Assembly: GCA_025462735.1 (NCBI GenBank)
Contig: JAOAPC010000018.1
Location: forward strand, 179,182 to 243,181
Source: Acidobacteriaceae bacterium
GTDB taxonomy: Bacteria; Acidobacteriota; Terriglobia; Terriglobales; Acidobacteriaceae
Length of the DNA: 64,000 bases
Reading direction: 5' to 3'
Below are positions 25,106 through 34,206 of the stretch, piece by piece. A program made the position numbers and the translations under genes. How positions within the stretch are numbered: position 1 is the first letter of the stretch; every line of letters starts with the position of its first letter. The notes below the pieces were generated by a model. The model worked only from the letters and a program-made list of their open reading frames with translations, was not told the origin of the DNA and did not search any database.

Positions 25106-26353
25106 CTAGCGTTGGAACACTTTAACCCGGCTCGCCAGGTCCGCTTCCTGTATGACAATTGCGTCGCCGTTGGTCGTCGAGTGCAATGGAAGTGGATTGC
25201 AGCCGCCCGGAGTTCCAACCGATTGTGAATTGATCGGAGAGGCGCAGTTCTTGCAGACCAGCCCGTTCGGTCCCTTAAAGAACCCGACAGGACCGCAAAT
25301 CTCGCACGCGTCGAACACCGCCACCACGTTCCTGTCCGGTTTCTGGTAGAGCAGAAAGCGAACTTCGATTCCACCCTCACGCGCAGCGTAGCGATGCAGA
25401 TCGCCATCAGACACTTGCGCCAGCGGAATGCTTACTGCGCCGTTTATAAAGCTGAGCTGGGTTGCGGGCGAGAGCGCGCTCACACTTTTCGCGTAAATGA
25501 ATTCCGCAGTGACCAGAACGATGAAAACAAATGAGCTCGCGAAAACCGCCGTCATCCATAGCCGCTCGCGCCGTGCGCTCCACAAAGCCTTGCGCTTTGC
25601 AGCCGCGGATTCCGTCAACGCCTCAGGTTGTCTACGCCGCGCTTCGAACAGAACCATCAGCGCGGCCAACGCAAGAATTGTCACAAAAAAGAACCATTCA
25701 TTGCTGACAATCGGCCCAATCAGCGACATTTCAGTTTTGGAAGACGGCAGCACACCGTATTCCGAGAGTTCGTGCAATCCAGAGACGAGCAACTGGGCCG
25801 CCACAAAAAACAGAATCACTGTGGTTACGCGAAAAAACTTCTGCAGGTTGATTTGTACGCTGCCCTTCACGAACATCACCCCGAACAGGACAGCAGCAAA
25901 AACTCCTAGCAGCGTGCCCAGAAAACTCTGTAGTGCGCTCGATTCCAGCGAAACCCCCGAAAGAATTAAGACCGTCTCTGCCCCTTCGCGCAGCACCATG
26001 AGGAAGACGAAAAGAAAAATTCCCAGCTGCGAGCCGCGGCTGGCCAGCGACCCAATCTTGCTCTCAATGTCGCCCTTAAGCTTGCGTCCTGTCTTCATCA
26101 TGAAAATAATCATGGTCACGACGAAGAATGCCGCGCCGAGCATTACCCAGCCTTCGAATAGGTCTTCATTGAAATGGAAGCGCGAAAGCAGAATAGCAAT
26201 TCCAATACTGGCGACGAATGCCGACGCGAGGGCGATGAAAACGGACTTGCGCAAATCCTGGCGTTGGATTTTATTCAGATAGGCGAGCGTAATGCCGATA
26301 ATGAGCGCAGCTTCGACGCCTTCGCGCAAAGTGATAATGAATGCTTGCAGCAA
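25106..26353 (-). CDS. FTR1-family iron permease with C-terminal DUF2318 domain
   Basis: The 415-residue protein starts from TTG 26351-26353, which has GGAG seven bases upstream and gives the family opening (M)LQAFIITLREGVEAALIIG. An in-frame TTG at 26389 lies inside the operator palindrome and is less likely. Seven membrane segments contain two REGxE iron-binding motifs, REGVE and REGAE (VLREGAETVLILSGV). The C-terminal 90 residues form a periplasmic DUF2318 domain with CEICG, CKNC and GGCNPLPL Cys motifs and YLLYQKPDRNVVAVFD. FTR1 imports iron, often after ferrous oxidation or delivery by a P19/Fet-type protein; no such partner gene is present. It is the first gene of the putative operon with the two ABC permeases, the ATPase-DtxR fusion and murI. 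Confidence 0.87.
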   Translation of the reverse strand: MLQAFIITLREGVEAALIIGITLAYLNKIQRQDLRKSVFIALASAFVASIGIAILLSRFHFNEDLFEGWVMLGAAFFVVTMIIFMMKTGRKLKGDIESKIGSLASRGSQLGIFLFVFLMVLREGAETVLILSGVSLESSALQSFLGTLLGVFAAVLFGVMFVKGSVQINLQKFFRVTTVILFFVAAQLLVSGLHELSEYGVLPSSKTEMSLIGPIVSNEWFFFVTILALAALMVLFEARRRQPEALTESAAAKRKALWSARRERLWMTAVFASSFVFIVLVTAEFIYAKSVSALSPATQLSFINGAVSIPLAQVSDGDLHRYAAREGGIEVRFLLYQKPDRNVVAVFDACEICGPVGFFKGPNGLVCKNCASPINSQSVGTPGGCNPLPLHSTTNGDAIVIQEADLASRVKVFQR

Positions 26354-26370
26354 ATAAGAACTCCATGACC

Positions 26371-26391
26371 AGTTGCAACTTAGTTGCAACT
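26371..26391. promoter_or_regulatory. 21-bp palindromic candidate operator upstream of FTR1 gene
   Basis: Two copies of the perfect 10-bp palindrome AGTTGCAACT lie one base apart (26371-26380, 26382-26391), making a 21-bp dyad. It lies between the predicted -10 box and the ribosome-binding site of the FTR1 gene. The arrangement fits a repressor site, plausibly for the DtxR-like domain encoded in the operon. The sequence differs from the IdeR box, so the regulator identity is inference. Confidence 0.65.
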
Positions 26392-26405
26392 AAGAACCTG
26401 TATTA

Positions 26406-26434
26406 AGAATATCTGCCGAGCGCAGGCCAGTCAA
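26406..26434 (-). promoter_or_regulatory. Candidate sigma-70 promoter of the FTR1 operon
   Basis: On the minus strand TTGACT (26429-26434), a 17-base spacer and TATTCT (26406-26411) fit sigma-70 boxes. The palindromic operator would begin about 8 bases downstream of the transcript start, ideal for repression. Confidence 0.6.
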
Positions 26435-26435
26435 A

Positions 26436-27122
26436 CTAGAGAAGTGTAAGAAACTTCTTCGCGACCTCGAGCTGTGGGAACTCACGCTCTTCTGCTTGAA
26501 ACTCGGAGGAATGCACGCAGCGGCGGCTGCCTCTCAGCCTGACTGGATGCTTCAAGTGCAACATCTCGTGGTAGACGATGTACTCAACTGCGTACTCCGG
26601 CACTCGCGGATGATCGAACACCCGGCTTATCACGATGGCGTTGTGTGCCGGATCATAGTGCCCCAACCGATTACGGGCGCGTTCCGAGCTCCAGCTCATT
26701 TGTGGACGGGCGAGCAGGCCATGAAAGAAAAGGTTGTTGAGCTTGTCAAACATGGCGTCCAGATCGTAGATGCGGCCGCGAGCTGGGCCGATCCGCTTGC
26801 GCCCTCGTATCTGTCGCACCAGATGTGCTTTCCGCGACATGTGCTGGGACGAAACGTAGCGGCGGTATCGCGAAGCGTGCTCCCGGTCAATTGGTCTGCG
26901 GTACATCTTCGCGAGAAGAATGTGCGCAACCGCCCGCAACACATTTTCCGGTGCGCCCTCAAGCAAATCTGACACTCGCACCAGCAGCTTGCCTTCACGG
27001 AGCCGGATCGTATTGTTAATGTTGGCGAAGCCGAAAAATTCTACTTGCAGTTCGGGAACCGCAGAGCGCGGCCTGAGCTCACGATGAGTTTGCTGGAAGA
27101 CTTCTGTGAGGCCGTCGCGCAC
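26436..27122 (-). CDS. SprT-like zinc metallopeptidase-domain protein
   Basis: The protein has 228 residues with a GTG start. The C-terminal part has the SprT/YgjP-like arrangement: LNNLFFHGLLARPQMSWSSERARNRLGHYDPAHNAIVIS followed by the zinc motif HEMLH in VYHEMLHLKHPV and a later His/Glu-rich stretch (RRCVHSSEFQAEEREF). Such proteins are putative zinc proteases; the eukaryotic relative Spartan cleaves DNA-protein crosslinks, and bacterial roles are mostly unknown. The N-terminal 100 residues are less conserved. It is cytoplasmic. It sits directly upstream of the FTR1 promoter, which overlaps its stop codon, so the two units are likely separate. Confidence 0.75.
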   Translation of the reverse strand: MRDGLTEVFQQTHRELRPRSAVPELQVEFFGFANINNTIRLREGKLLVRVSDLLEGAPENVLRAVAHILLAKMYRRPIDREHASRYRRYVSSQHMSRKAHLVRQIRGRKRIGPARGRIYDLDAMFDKLNNLFFHGLLARPQMSWSSERARNRLGHYDPAHNAIVISRVFDHPRVPEYAVEYIVYHEMLHLKHPVRLRGSRRCVHSSEFQAEEREFPQLEVAKKFLTLL

Positions 27123-27146
27123 TTTGCATCAGGGTAGCACGAGAAA

Positions 27147-27704
27147 TTACTGGGAGCGAGACGCATCCTCTTTATGATCTTGCTTCTTCTTGTGTTTGAA
27201 GGTCTCCTCCTGTTCCGCCAGGAGGTCGCGATGGTCCTTGGCTCCTGAGTCTACGCTTTGCAGAGCGCTGCCAATCAGGAAGTCATCGTCGCGGGCCTCC
27301 TGAGCATCGGCTGCCAGTGAAGATCTGAACGCCCGAAGTTTCGCGCCAAACTCGGTGTCGGCCTCAATGACGGGCTTCAACGCCTTGCGCAGGTCCGTCC
27401 CCCGGTCGACATAAGTGTCTACATTGGTACTTAGTTCGTCGTAAACGTCGAGAAATTCTTGAAGCCCATCGCGGGTCTGTTGTGCTCGGTCGGTCGCCTT
27501 AGGGTCGGAATGAATTTGTTGCGCTTTGTCCAGGCGGGCGCGCGCAAACCCAATATAGAGTTTCAGGCGGACTTCCGGAATTTGCGCAGCGTCGCGCACC
27601 TTGTCGATTTCAGCATCGGTCAACGGATCGCGGTGATGCCCCTGCCCAGCGGCAAACATCGAGCTAAGCAGCAGAAATAAAAATAGGAACCGGCGTCTAG
27701 TCAT
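27147..27704 (-). CDS. Secreted hypothetical protein
   Basis: The 185-residue protein has a signal peptide (MTRRRFLFLFLLLSSMFAAGQG). The mature part is highly charged and predicted helical (VRLKLYIGFARARLDKAQQIHS, DVYDELSTNVDTYVDRGTDLRKALKPVIEAD), with a Lys/Asp-rich tail. No known family was recognised. Its start overlaps the stop of the upstream secreted hypothetical gene by 8 bases, so the two are translationally coupled and probably work together in the periplasm. Genes of this pattern sit downstream of a TPR gene here. Confidence 0.75.
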   Translation of the reverse strand: MTRRRFLFLFLLLSSMFAAGQGHHRDPLTDAEIDKVRDAAQIPEVRLKLYIGFARARLDKAQQIHSDPKATDRAQQTRDGLQEFLDVYDELSTNVDTYVDRGTDLRKALKPVIEADTEFGAKLRAFRSSLAADAQEARDDDFLIGSALQSVDSGAKDHRDLLAEQEETFKHKKKQDHKEDASRSQ

Positions 27705-28143
27705 TGCTCTTCGATCCGAACATGCTTTTCAAGATTTGCGTACGGAACTCTTCCAGTTTGTCCACTACCGCCTGCACTATTGGCTGGTCGTCCGCATCCA
27801 CATTGGACTTCAAGTCGCGCAAGTGGCCCGCGATCTGCCGCATTTTAATTTCTGTGTGTTTAAGCCGCTTTCCCGAGTGGATTGCTGCGGAGTGAGCTTT
27901 ATCCGCATACTTCATGATTTGTTGGAGAGACGCGCGGCCGTCCTCCACCCTGCCTGCTTTGAACGCCTCGATCGTAAGTTTAGTTTCGCGCTCGGCAACT
28001 TCCAAGCAGAGGTCAGCCTGTTGTCCCGAGGACGCCGCGTCTGCCTTCGCCATCAGTTGTTCGATCGATTCCTGCTGTCGCGCCGAACAGACCGAGCTCG
28101 CGGCCAGTAGGAGAAGGAAAACTGCCAGACCCCTGCTTTTCAT
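27697..28143 (-). CDS. Secreted hypothetical helical protein
   Basis: The 148-residue protein has a signal peptide (MKSRGLAVFLLLLAASSVCSARQ). The mature part is all-helical and charged (IEQLMAKADAASSGQQADLCLEVAERETKLTIEAFKAGRVEDG; HTEIKMRQIAGHLRDLKSNVD). No family was recognised. The helix pattern with a repeating A-x-x-A resembles TPR-like or hemophore-like bundles, but that is speculative. It is preceded 10 bp upstream by the TPR gene and overlaps the next secreted gene, so it belongs to a four-gene operon. Confidence 0.75.
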   Translation of the reverse strand: MKSRGLAVFLLLLAASSVCSARQQESIEQLMAKADAASSGQQADLCLEVAERETKLTIEAFKAGRVEDGRASLQQIMKYADKAHSAAIHSGKRLKHTEIKMRQIAGHLRDLKSNVDADDQPIVQAVVDKLEEFRTQILKSMFGSKSND

Positions 28144-28153
28144 CTAATTCCGA

Positions 28154-29485
28154 TCATCTCTTGGGCTCGATGGCAATCAGCCGGTGCTTGGCCTGCCACT
28201 CCTGGTCGGGATATTTGCCCCCTGCCACATCCAGGAAATGATGATAATACCTCGCTGCCTGTTTCGCGTCGTGCAGGTGATCGTACGCGGTGGCCCGCAA
28301 GAAATAGCTCATCGGATTTTCGGGAAGATATTTTGCGCGCATGTCCGTCGCCTTAATGGCCAGGGGATAATCTTTGTTCTCATTTGCCGCCACCGCGAGT
28401 TCGCCATACGTTTCTCCGGAGTCAGGTTTAAGTGTCACTGCCTTGATCAATTCCTGCTCGGCTTGTGCAAATTTCTTTTGCTTCAAGAGCACCCGGCCAA
28501 GCCCTCGATGCACACTGGGATCATTGGGGCTCGAATTCATCAGAGTTGCATACAGCCGCGCCGCCTCATCGTATTTCCCTGAATCGACATCCATGTCGGC
28601 CAAATCATGCTGGGCTGTGCGGTCGGCGGGATCGAGTTTTAATCCCGCTTCCATTTCGCTTACAGCGTCTTCATTCTTGCCCGAAATCGCCAGCATGCGA
28701 CCCAGTTGAAAATGCGCGCCGGCATCTCCGGGATGCAGTACGATCAGCTTCCTAAGGAACGCCTCGGCATCGGCAAAGCGTTTCTCGCGCATGTAGAGGT
28801 TGCTGATCGCGCTCAGGGCGTCGGTCGAGTCGGGCGCAAGGTTCAGGGCCCGCTGATACTCTTTTTCCGCCTCTCCCGCCTTCTGCTGTTTTTCGAACAC
28901 AGCTCCGGAGCTCAGGTGAGGTTCAGGATCTTTCGGGTCCAGGTTCGCGGCCTGTTGAAATGCCGCGATTGCGTCATCCAGCTTGGTGCTTTCGAGCAAA
29001 CGCCCCAAGCCCATCCACGCTCGTTTATGGGCCTGCGCGGCATTCGAATTAGGATTCAGCTTAGTCGCTGCCCGCAGGAATTGCTCGGCTTGAGGATCTC
29101 CTGAGTCAGCAAGCTCCAAACCAAGATTTAAATTGGACTCGAAAACATCAGGCTTGGCGCTCACCGATTTGCGGTAAGCGGCAATCGACTCCTCACGCCT
29201 GCCCAGTTCGTGATATAGGAAGCCCAGGTCGTACCAGGCGGCATAATTTTCGGATTGTGCTTTAAGGTATTTCTTGAGGAGCAACTCGGCGTTGGCATAA
29301 TCGCGCTTCTCGATATCGCTCTCTGCCTCGGCGAGTTCGTCGGCGGCGGGGCCCTGTTCTTGTACCTTATGATGGCGAACGGTTTTGCCCGCATTTTGGG
29401 CAATCGCTGCGGGCATGAGCGCAAAGAACAATGCGAGCCAAAGGACGACGACCAACACGGAGATCGACTCAGTTTGAAGGTTCAT
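28154..29485 (-). CDS. Secreted TPR-repeat protein
   Basis: The 443-residue protein starts from ATG 29483-29485, which has GAGGG just upstream and forms an ATGA overlap with the small membrane gene before it. An N-terminal signal or anchor is followed by about ten tetratricopeptide repeats: YAAWYDLGFLYHELGRREESIAAYRKSV, NPNSNAAQAHKRAWMGLGRLLEST, DPKDPEPHLSSGAVFEKQQKAGEAEKEYQRALNLAP and others. TPRs are scaffolds for protein contacts; a periplasmic role with the two secreted proteins that follow is likely. The long upstream in-frame extension (to 29626) overlaps the neighbour gene and lacks the signal-peptide pattern, so it was not used. Confidence 0.82.
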   Translation of the reverse strand: MNLQTESISVLVVVLWLALFFALMPAAIAQNAGKTVRHHKVQEQGPAADELAEAESDIEKRDYANAELLLKKYLKAQSENYAAWYDLGFLYHELGRREESIAAYRKSVSAKPDVFESNLNLGLELADSGDPQAEQFLRAATKLNPNSNAAQAHKRAWMGLGRLLESTKLDDAIAAFQQAANLDPKDPEPHLSSGAVFEKQQKAGEAEKEYQRALNLAPDSTDALSAISNLYMREKRFADAEAFLRKLIVLHPGDAGAHFQLGRMLAISGKNEDAVSEMEAGLKLDPADRTAQHDLADMDVDSGKYDEAARLYATLMNSSPNDPSVHRGLGRVLLKQKKFAQAEQELIKAVTLKPDSGETYGELAVAANENKDYPLAIKATDMRAKYLPENPMSYFLRATAYDHLHDAKQAARYYHHFLDVAGGKYPDQEWQAKHRLIAIEPKR

Positions 29486-29703
29486 GGACCCTCGTACAAG
29501 TAGAGTCCAACGAAAAGAAGCGCGCCGAGGTAATATGTTGCGACTACCAACCAAAACATAGTCGGTTCTTGGGCGCGGTAGACCCAACCACCAAAGCGTG
29601 CCCTCGCTTTTCCGATGCACGTCCAAACCACCGCCGCTGAAAAGGAGATGACCCCCAGTATCAAGAGACTTGAGGGTGGCAATTGTGAGTTCGCATCATG
29701 CAT
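29482..29703 (-). CDS. Small two-helix membrane protein
   Basis: The 73-residue protein has two hydrophobic segments (SSLLILGVISFSAAVVWTCIG and TMFWLVVATYYLGALLFVGLYLYE) separated by a basic loop (KARARFGGW). Its stop codon overlaps the ATG of the TPR gene by four bases (ATGA), which strongly supports it as a real gene in the operon. Function unknown; it may be a membrane partner of the secreted TPR protein. Confidence 0.7.
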   Translation of the reverse strand: MHDANSQLPPSSLLILGVISFSAAVVWTCIGKARARFGGWVYRAQEPTMFWLVVATYYLGALLFVGLYLYEGP

Positions 29704-29857
29704 GAATAACGTCCACTCCCTCCCGTTTCTGTCAGGAAGTTTCAGCCTGCCGCTGGCACCGCCAAGGGTAGTTTCACCCTAAGTCTTGACATATATTCCG
29801 CTCCTGGAAGGCAGGATTAGGGATCAGGTGGCGACAGCGCGCTTCGGTGCGATTGCG

Positions 29858-32812
29858 CTACTTGTGACCATTTGAACGCGAAGCCCCGCTGCCGTTCAAC
29901 ATCTGTGCCAGGAATTGTCCTGTGTAGGAATTCTTCAGCCGGGCGATCTCCTCTGGTGTTCCTTCTCCCACCACGCGGCCACCACGCTCCCCACCTTCAG
30001 GTCCCAAGTCAATCACCCAGTCGGCAGTCTTGATTACCTCGAGATTGTGCTCGATCAGCAGAATCGAACCCCCTGCTTCAATCAGACGCCGGAATGCGGA
30101 GAGTAGTTTACTGATGTCATCAAAATGCAGCCCCGTCGTAGGCTCGTCAAAAATATAAAGCGTGCGCCGTCGCAGTTCGGGCCTGCGCTTCGCTGCGGTT
30201 GCCGGCTGAAGATGCGCCGCCAGCTTTACCCGCTGCGCCTCGCCGCCGGAGAGTGTTGTCGCCGACTGCCCCAGCCGCAAATATCCTAGCCCTACTTCAT
30301 CCAGCACTCGTAGTTTGTCTGCTACCTTGGGTGCACTCGCGAAATGGTGCATTGCTTCGCGCACCGTCATTTCGAGCACTTCGTAAATGTTCTTTCCCCG
30401 ATACCGCACTTCGAGCACTTCCGGTTTGAATCGCTTGCCTTTGCACTCTTCGCACACCAGCTCCACGTCGGCGAGGAACTGCATTTCGACAACTACCGTC
30501 CCATCACCCTGACAGGTTTCGCAGCGGCCTCCGAGAACATTGAATGAAAAATGTCCGGCCGAAAATCCACGCTTGTGTGCCTCCGGAGTGCCCGCAAACA
30601 AATCGCGGATTCCATCAAACGCCTTAATGTACGTCACCGGATTCGAGCGCGGAGTTCGCCCGATAGGGGACTGATCTACCAGGACGACGTCGTCGATATA
30701 CTCGTCGCCGGTGATCTCCTCGACGAAAGGAAAAGTCAGCGGCACGCCGTTGCTCTGGTTCTTTAGTCCCTTCAGAGCCTGATACAAAACATCGTGCAGC
30801 AGCGTAGATTTTCCTGACCCGGAAACGCCGGTAATCGCCACCAGCATTCCCAATGGAATGCTTAGATCGATTTTCTTTAAATTGTGCGCGTGAGCTCCTC
30901 GAATCGTGATCTTTTCCCGCCCGGGTCTGCGGCGAGCATTGGGCGTCTGAATCCGAAGCTCATTTGCGAGATACCTTCCGGTAAGCGAAGCCGGTGCTTG
31001 CTTGATCTGCTCGTAGGTCCCGGTCGCGATGATCTTTCCCCCGTGCTCGCCCGCGCCGGGGCCCAAGTCCAGGATGCGGTCGCTAGCACGCATCACGTCG
31101 CGATCATGTTCCACCACGAGCACTGTATTCCCCAGATCGCGTAGCCCGTGAAGAATGTGGATAAGCCGATGTGTGTCCCGGCTATGTAGTCCAATCGAGG
31201 GTTCGTCCAGAACATACAGAGTTCCCACCAAGCGCGAGCCAAGCGATGTTGCGAGCTGAATCCGCTGCGCCTCGCCGCCCGAGAGCGTGGAAGTCAGGCG
31301 ATCGAGCATCAGGTATTCCAGTCCAACCTCATTCAGAAATTGCAGGCGGGAGCGGATTTCGTGCAGAAGTCTTTCAGCTATGTCGGCTTCTTCGCGGGTT
31401 AGTTGCACTTCCGCAAAAAAATGCGCGGCATCTTCCACTGTCATCGCGCAGACTTCGCAGATATTCTTGCCTGCGATCTTTACCTGCCGTGCTTCACGAC
31501 GTAGGCGAACCCCGCTACAGTCTGAGCAAACCGTATAACCGCGATACCGGCTCAGGAACACGCGCACGTGCAGCTTGTACTTCTTTCGCTCCAGATACTT
31601 GAAGAAGCCACAAATTCCCGGGAACTTCTTTTCCCCATCAATAATCAGCCGTTGCTGCTCCGGATCAAGCTCTGCCCAGGGAGCGTCCAGCGGTATGCCC
31701 GCTTGCCGCGCGAACCGCTTCATCTCCGTGGCATACGGTCGATACTTAGGCTTGGTCCAGGGTTCTATCGCGCCTTCCTCAAGCGACTTTGACTTGTCAG
31801 GGATAACAAGATTGAGATCGAAGTCGATAGTGTTGCCGAAACCCTGGCAGCGTGGGCAGGCGCCGAAGGGATTATTAAACGAAAACAATCGTGGCTCCGG
31901 CTCCGCGTAACGAATACCACAGACTTTGCATTCGAAACGCTGCGAGAACCGGAGCTCGGGCAAAGTTTGATCTTCACGCGGCGCAGATTGAAAGATGACT
32001 TCACCGCTCTCGCGAAAGCTGATCTCGGTAGCATCTACAATGCGGGCGCGGGAGTCTCCGGAAACCGCCAGCCGGTCAACCAGCACAAACACAGGTTCAG
32101 CAAAGTTGATATCGAGCAATGATTCGGGAGTCGAAAACTCGAATACTTGTCCTCTCTGAAACAATCTATTGAAACCACGTTGCCGCAGCTCGAAAAGCCT
32201 GCCTTTCACGCCTTCAAAGGATTGTTCAGCGGCAGACTTTTTTTTCCGCTTAGCAGGACTTGTTTTTCGTCGCGCAGCAGAGGACATTTCCTTTTCGGCT
32301 TCGCTCGAAACATCGACCGGTTTGGCGTTGGCCGTGAGCGGGAATAACACGTTCAGCCGCGCGCCTTCTCCAAGCGCAAGCACTGCCTCGGCCACCTCGT
32401 CGACAGTGTCTTTCTTCACTTCCGCGCCGCAGTTCCCGCAATAGGTTCTGCCTACGCGCGCAAAGAGCAACCGCAAATAATCGTAAATTTCGGTTGCGGT
32501 CCCTACGGTCGATCTCGGATTACGCGTCGTGTTCTTCTGCCGGATCGCGACCGCGGGGGCGATACCTTCGATATGGTCCGCGTCAGGCTTTTCAATGCGC
32601 TCTAAGAACTGCCGCGCATAGGCAGATAGCGACTCCACGTATCGCCGCTGTCCCTCGGCATAAATTGTGTCAAAGGCGAGGGAAGACTTGCCCGATCCCG
32701 AGACCCCCGTCACAACCGTGAACGCATTGTGCGGTATCTCGAAATCGATGTTCTTTAGGTTGTGAGTGCGCGCGCCACGCACCACAATGCTGTCGTTGGA
32801 TTGTTCTGACAT
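29858..32812 (-). CDS. uvrA: Excinuclease ABC subunit UvrA
   Basis: The 984-residue damage-recognition ATPase of nucleotide excision repair is a normal-length UvrA. It has two ABC modules: Walker [22 protein letters not shown] near 35 and [16 protein letters not shown] near 650. Signature segments are [38 protein letters not shown] and [16 protein letters not shown]...[16 protein letters not shown]. Zinc fingers are CGNCG, CKVCGIR...CPRCQGFG and CETCQGDG...CEECKGKR. A Lys-rich insert at about 185-215 ([21 protein letters not shown]) is longer than usual and Ala/Lys-rich. No uvrB or uvrC lies nearby. The upstream promoter is recorded separately. Confidence 0.96.
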   Translation of the reverse strand: MSEQSNDSIVVRGARTHNLKNIDFEIPHNAFTVVTGVSGSGKSSLAFDTIYAEGQRRYVESLSAYARQFLERIEKPDADHIEGIAPAVAIRQKNTTRNPRSTVGTATEIYDYLRLLFARVGRTYCGNCGAEVKKDTVDEVAEAVLALGEGARLNVLFPLTANAKPVDVSSEAEKEMSSAARRKTSPAKRKKKSAAEQSFEGVKGRLFELRQRGFNRLFQRGQVFEFSTPESLLDINFAEPVFVLVDRLAVSGDSRARIVDATEISFRESGEVIFQSAPREDQTLPELRFSQRFECKVCGIRYAEPEPRLFSFNNPFGACPRCQGFGNTIDFDLNLVIPDKSKSLEEGAIEPWTKPKYRPYATEMKRFARQAGIPLDAPWAELDPEQQRLIIDGEKKFPGICGFFKYLERKKYKLHVRVFLSRYRGYTVCSDCSGVRLRREARQVKIAGKNICEVCAMTVEDAAHFFAEVQLTREEADIAERLLHEIRSRLQFLNEVGLEYLMLDRLTSTLSGGEAQRIQLATSLGSRLVGTLYVLDEPSIGLHSRDTHRLIHILHGLRDLGNTVLVVEHDRDVMRASDRILDLGPGAGEHGGKIIATGTYEQIKQAPASLTGRYLANELRIQTPNARRRPGREKITIRGAHAHNLKKIDLSIPLGMLVAITGVSGSGKSTLLHDVLYQALKGLKNQSNGVPLTFPFVEEITGDEYIDDVVLVDQSPIGRTPRSNPVTYIKAFDGIRDLFAGTPEAHKRGFSAGHFSFNVLGGRCETCQGDGTVVVEMQFLADVELVCEECKGKRFKPEVLEVRYRGKNIYEVLEMTVREAMHHFASAPKVADKLRVLDEVGLGYLRLGQSATTLSGGEAQRVKLAAHLQPATAAKRRPELRRRTLYIFDEPTTGLHFDDISKLLSAFRRLIEAGGSILLIEHNLEVIKTADWVIDLGPEGGERGGRVVGEGTPEEIARLKNSYTGQFLAQMLNGSGASRSNGHK

Positions 32813-32897
32813 TAATCAGGGTGGGCAGCACTGCTTTCGAACGTCATCGGACGCGGAAGCCCATCAGTTGGCTCCGCGAGCACTGCCGAATCTTTCT

Positions 32898-32924
32898 ATT
32901 ATAAGGCAGGAATTTTTGACGCAA
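32898..32924 (-). promoter_or_regulatory. Candidate uvrA promoter
   Basis: On the minus strand a perfect TATAAT (32898-32903) is preceded by TTGCGT (32919-32924) at a short 15-base spacing. The transcript would start about 78 bases before the uvrA ATG. No LexA-type box was recognised. Confidence 0.45.
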
Positions 32925-32927
32925 CCG

Positions 32928-33677
32928 TTATCGCCCGAACTGCAACAAGGCGAAGATGTATATCCAGAGCGCGCCCATGAAGTGCCAATACCAGGCCGTG
33001 ATTTCCATTACGATGCGCCGGTGTTCAATCCCACGGTGCAGTAACGAAATCACGCCCGCGTAAAAAAGCACGATAAGGCCGCCGCTCAGGTGTACGGCGT
33101 GGGCCCCCGTCAGAATGTAGAAGAACGGACTTGGCACGCCGGTGAACATGTGGAAACCACGCGCCTGCAACGCACGCCAGGCCGCCCACTGGCCGAATAG
33201 GAACAGCATCCCAAGCGTGATCGTGATCCCCAGCCATGGAATTCCGCGTTCCCGCTCAAGGGCAATGCCGGGAATGGAGCGCACTGGCGCCAGTATCATT
33301 TCGCGAGCCACCGAACGCCTGGCCATCTCGATGGTGACGCTGCTCACCAGCAAAATGAGGGTGTTCAATACCAAGAGCCGGACGGGAAGAGTTACGGGAA
33401 CCCATTGCCGAATGTAGTTGCCGCTGCGCGCATCGAGTATCACCGCACCGTGACGCATCATCATGAATACGATGGTGATGGTGACGAAGAGCGTACAAAT
33501 AGAAATCAGACCGAGCAGCAGCGCCAATCTGGCGCGGTGAAGACGACGGCCATAACCGAATGAACCGTCACCCGGCCCATTATCTCCACCCCCGCCGTGC
33601 GCAGGTGGGTGAACGCCGCCACCGCCGTGTCTGGGTTTTGACTTCTCAATCGGGAGTGGCGGGGCAATGACCGGCAT
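32928..33677 (-). CDS. Heme-copper oxidase subunit III-like protein
   Basis: The 249-residue protein has an N-terminal His/Gly/Pro-rich cytoplasmic tail (about 45 residues), then five membrane helices. ITLGMLFLFGQWAAWRALQARGFHMFTGVPSPFFYILTGAHAVHLSGGLIVLFYAG and ITAWYWHFMGALWIYIFALLQFG match cytochrome c/quinol oxidase subunit III (CtaE/CyoC). It would support the oxidase proton channel. Other oxidase genes are not in the window, so this is a split-off subunit. A c-type cytochrome gene lies 28 bp upstream in the same direction and is probably co-transcribed, giving a small respiratory pair. Confidence 0.82.
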   Translation of the reverse strand: MPVIAPPLPIEKSKPRHGGGGVHPPAHGGGGDNGPGDGSFGYGRRLHRARLALLLGLISICTLFVTITIVFMMMRHGAVILDARSGNYIRQWVPVTLPVRLLVLNTLILLVSSVTIEMARRSVAREMILAPVRSIPGIALERERGIPWLGITITLGMLFLFGQWAAWRALQARGFHMFTGVPSPFFYILTGAHAVHLSGGLIVLFYAGVISLLHRGIEHRRIVMEITAWYWHFMGALWIYIFALLQFGR

Positions 33678-33705
33678 ACTCGAGAACCTTCGCTGGAAAA
33701 TCTGA

Positions 33706-34059
33706 CTACTTTTTTGCTGCCTTGCCCAGGCTGCGCACGTACTTCAGCACTTGAGTGATCTCCTCGTCGCTCAACTGGTCTCCGAAAGCAGGCATGTTGG
33801 TCTGTCCATCGTGTATTACTTTGCGCAGCTCGGCGTCGGTTTTTTGCTGAACATCTTTAGAGCGAAGATTGGCGGCTTGCAGTTGTTTGCCAAGCGGAGT
33901 GTTGCCCGTCCCATCGGCCCCATGGCAGAGCACGCATTTGGCTTTGAAGATTGTTGCACCCGGGCTTCCTTCAGCCCAGGCAAGGTTTGAGATCGTTATC
34001 GGCAGAATCGCACTCAAAACAAGCGACATTATGGACCGCATACCCAGAACTCGTCTCAC
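33706..34059 (-). CDS. Periplasmic class I cytochrome c
   Basis: The 117-residue protein has a signal peptide (about residues 1-29, IMSLVLSAILPITISNLAWA). Heme site CVLCH follows GATIFKAK, and the axial Met is probably in TNMPAFGDQLSDEEITQVLKYVRSL, the classic cytochrome c6/c553 layout. It carries electrons in the periplasm, plausibly to the oxidase whose subunit III is encoded 28 bp downstream. It is preceded by a gap of about 150 bp to the divergent thioesterase gene. Confidence 0.88.
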   Translation of the reverse strand: MRRVLGMRSIMSLVLSAILPITISNLAWAEGSPGATIFKAKCVLCHGADGTGNTPLGKQLQAANLRSKDVQQKTDAELRKVIHDGQTNMPAFGDQLSDEEITQVLKYVRSLGKAAKK

Positions 34060-34206
34060 CAGCTCCTCCGTAGATTATATTTTGCAGGGTCCACCCTGCT
34101 GGATGCGCATTCGGACCGCTCTGACCTTAGCCTCTAAATACTAGAACGTCTTAGATAATACTTGAGGGGTTTAGGTTTCAGTTTGCTCATATAGAATTCA
34201 CGCCTT

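Noticed and set aside
25060..25407. Minus-strand frame overlapping the FTR1 3' end
   Set aside because: It is in a different frame from FTR1 on the same strand. The DUF2318 reading is clearly the real one.
26354..26389. TTG at 26389 as FTR1 start
   Set aside because: The codon lies inside the operator palindrome and gives an atypical N-terminus. The TTG at 26353 has a GGAG site and fits the family start.
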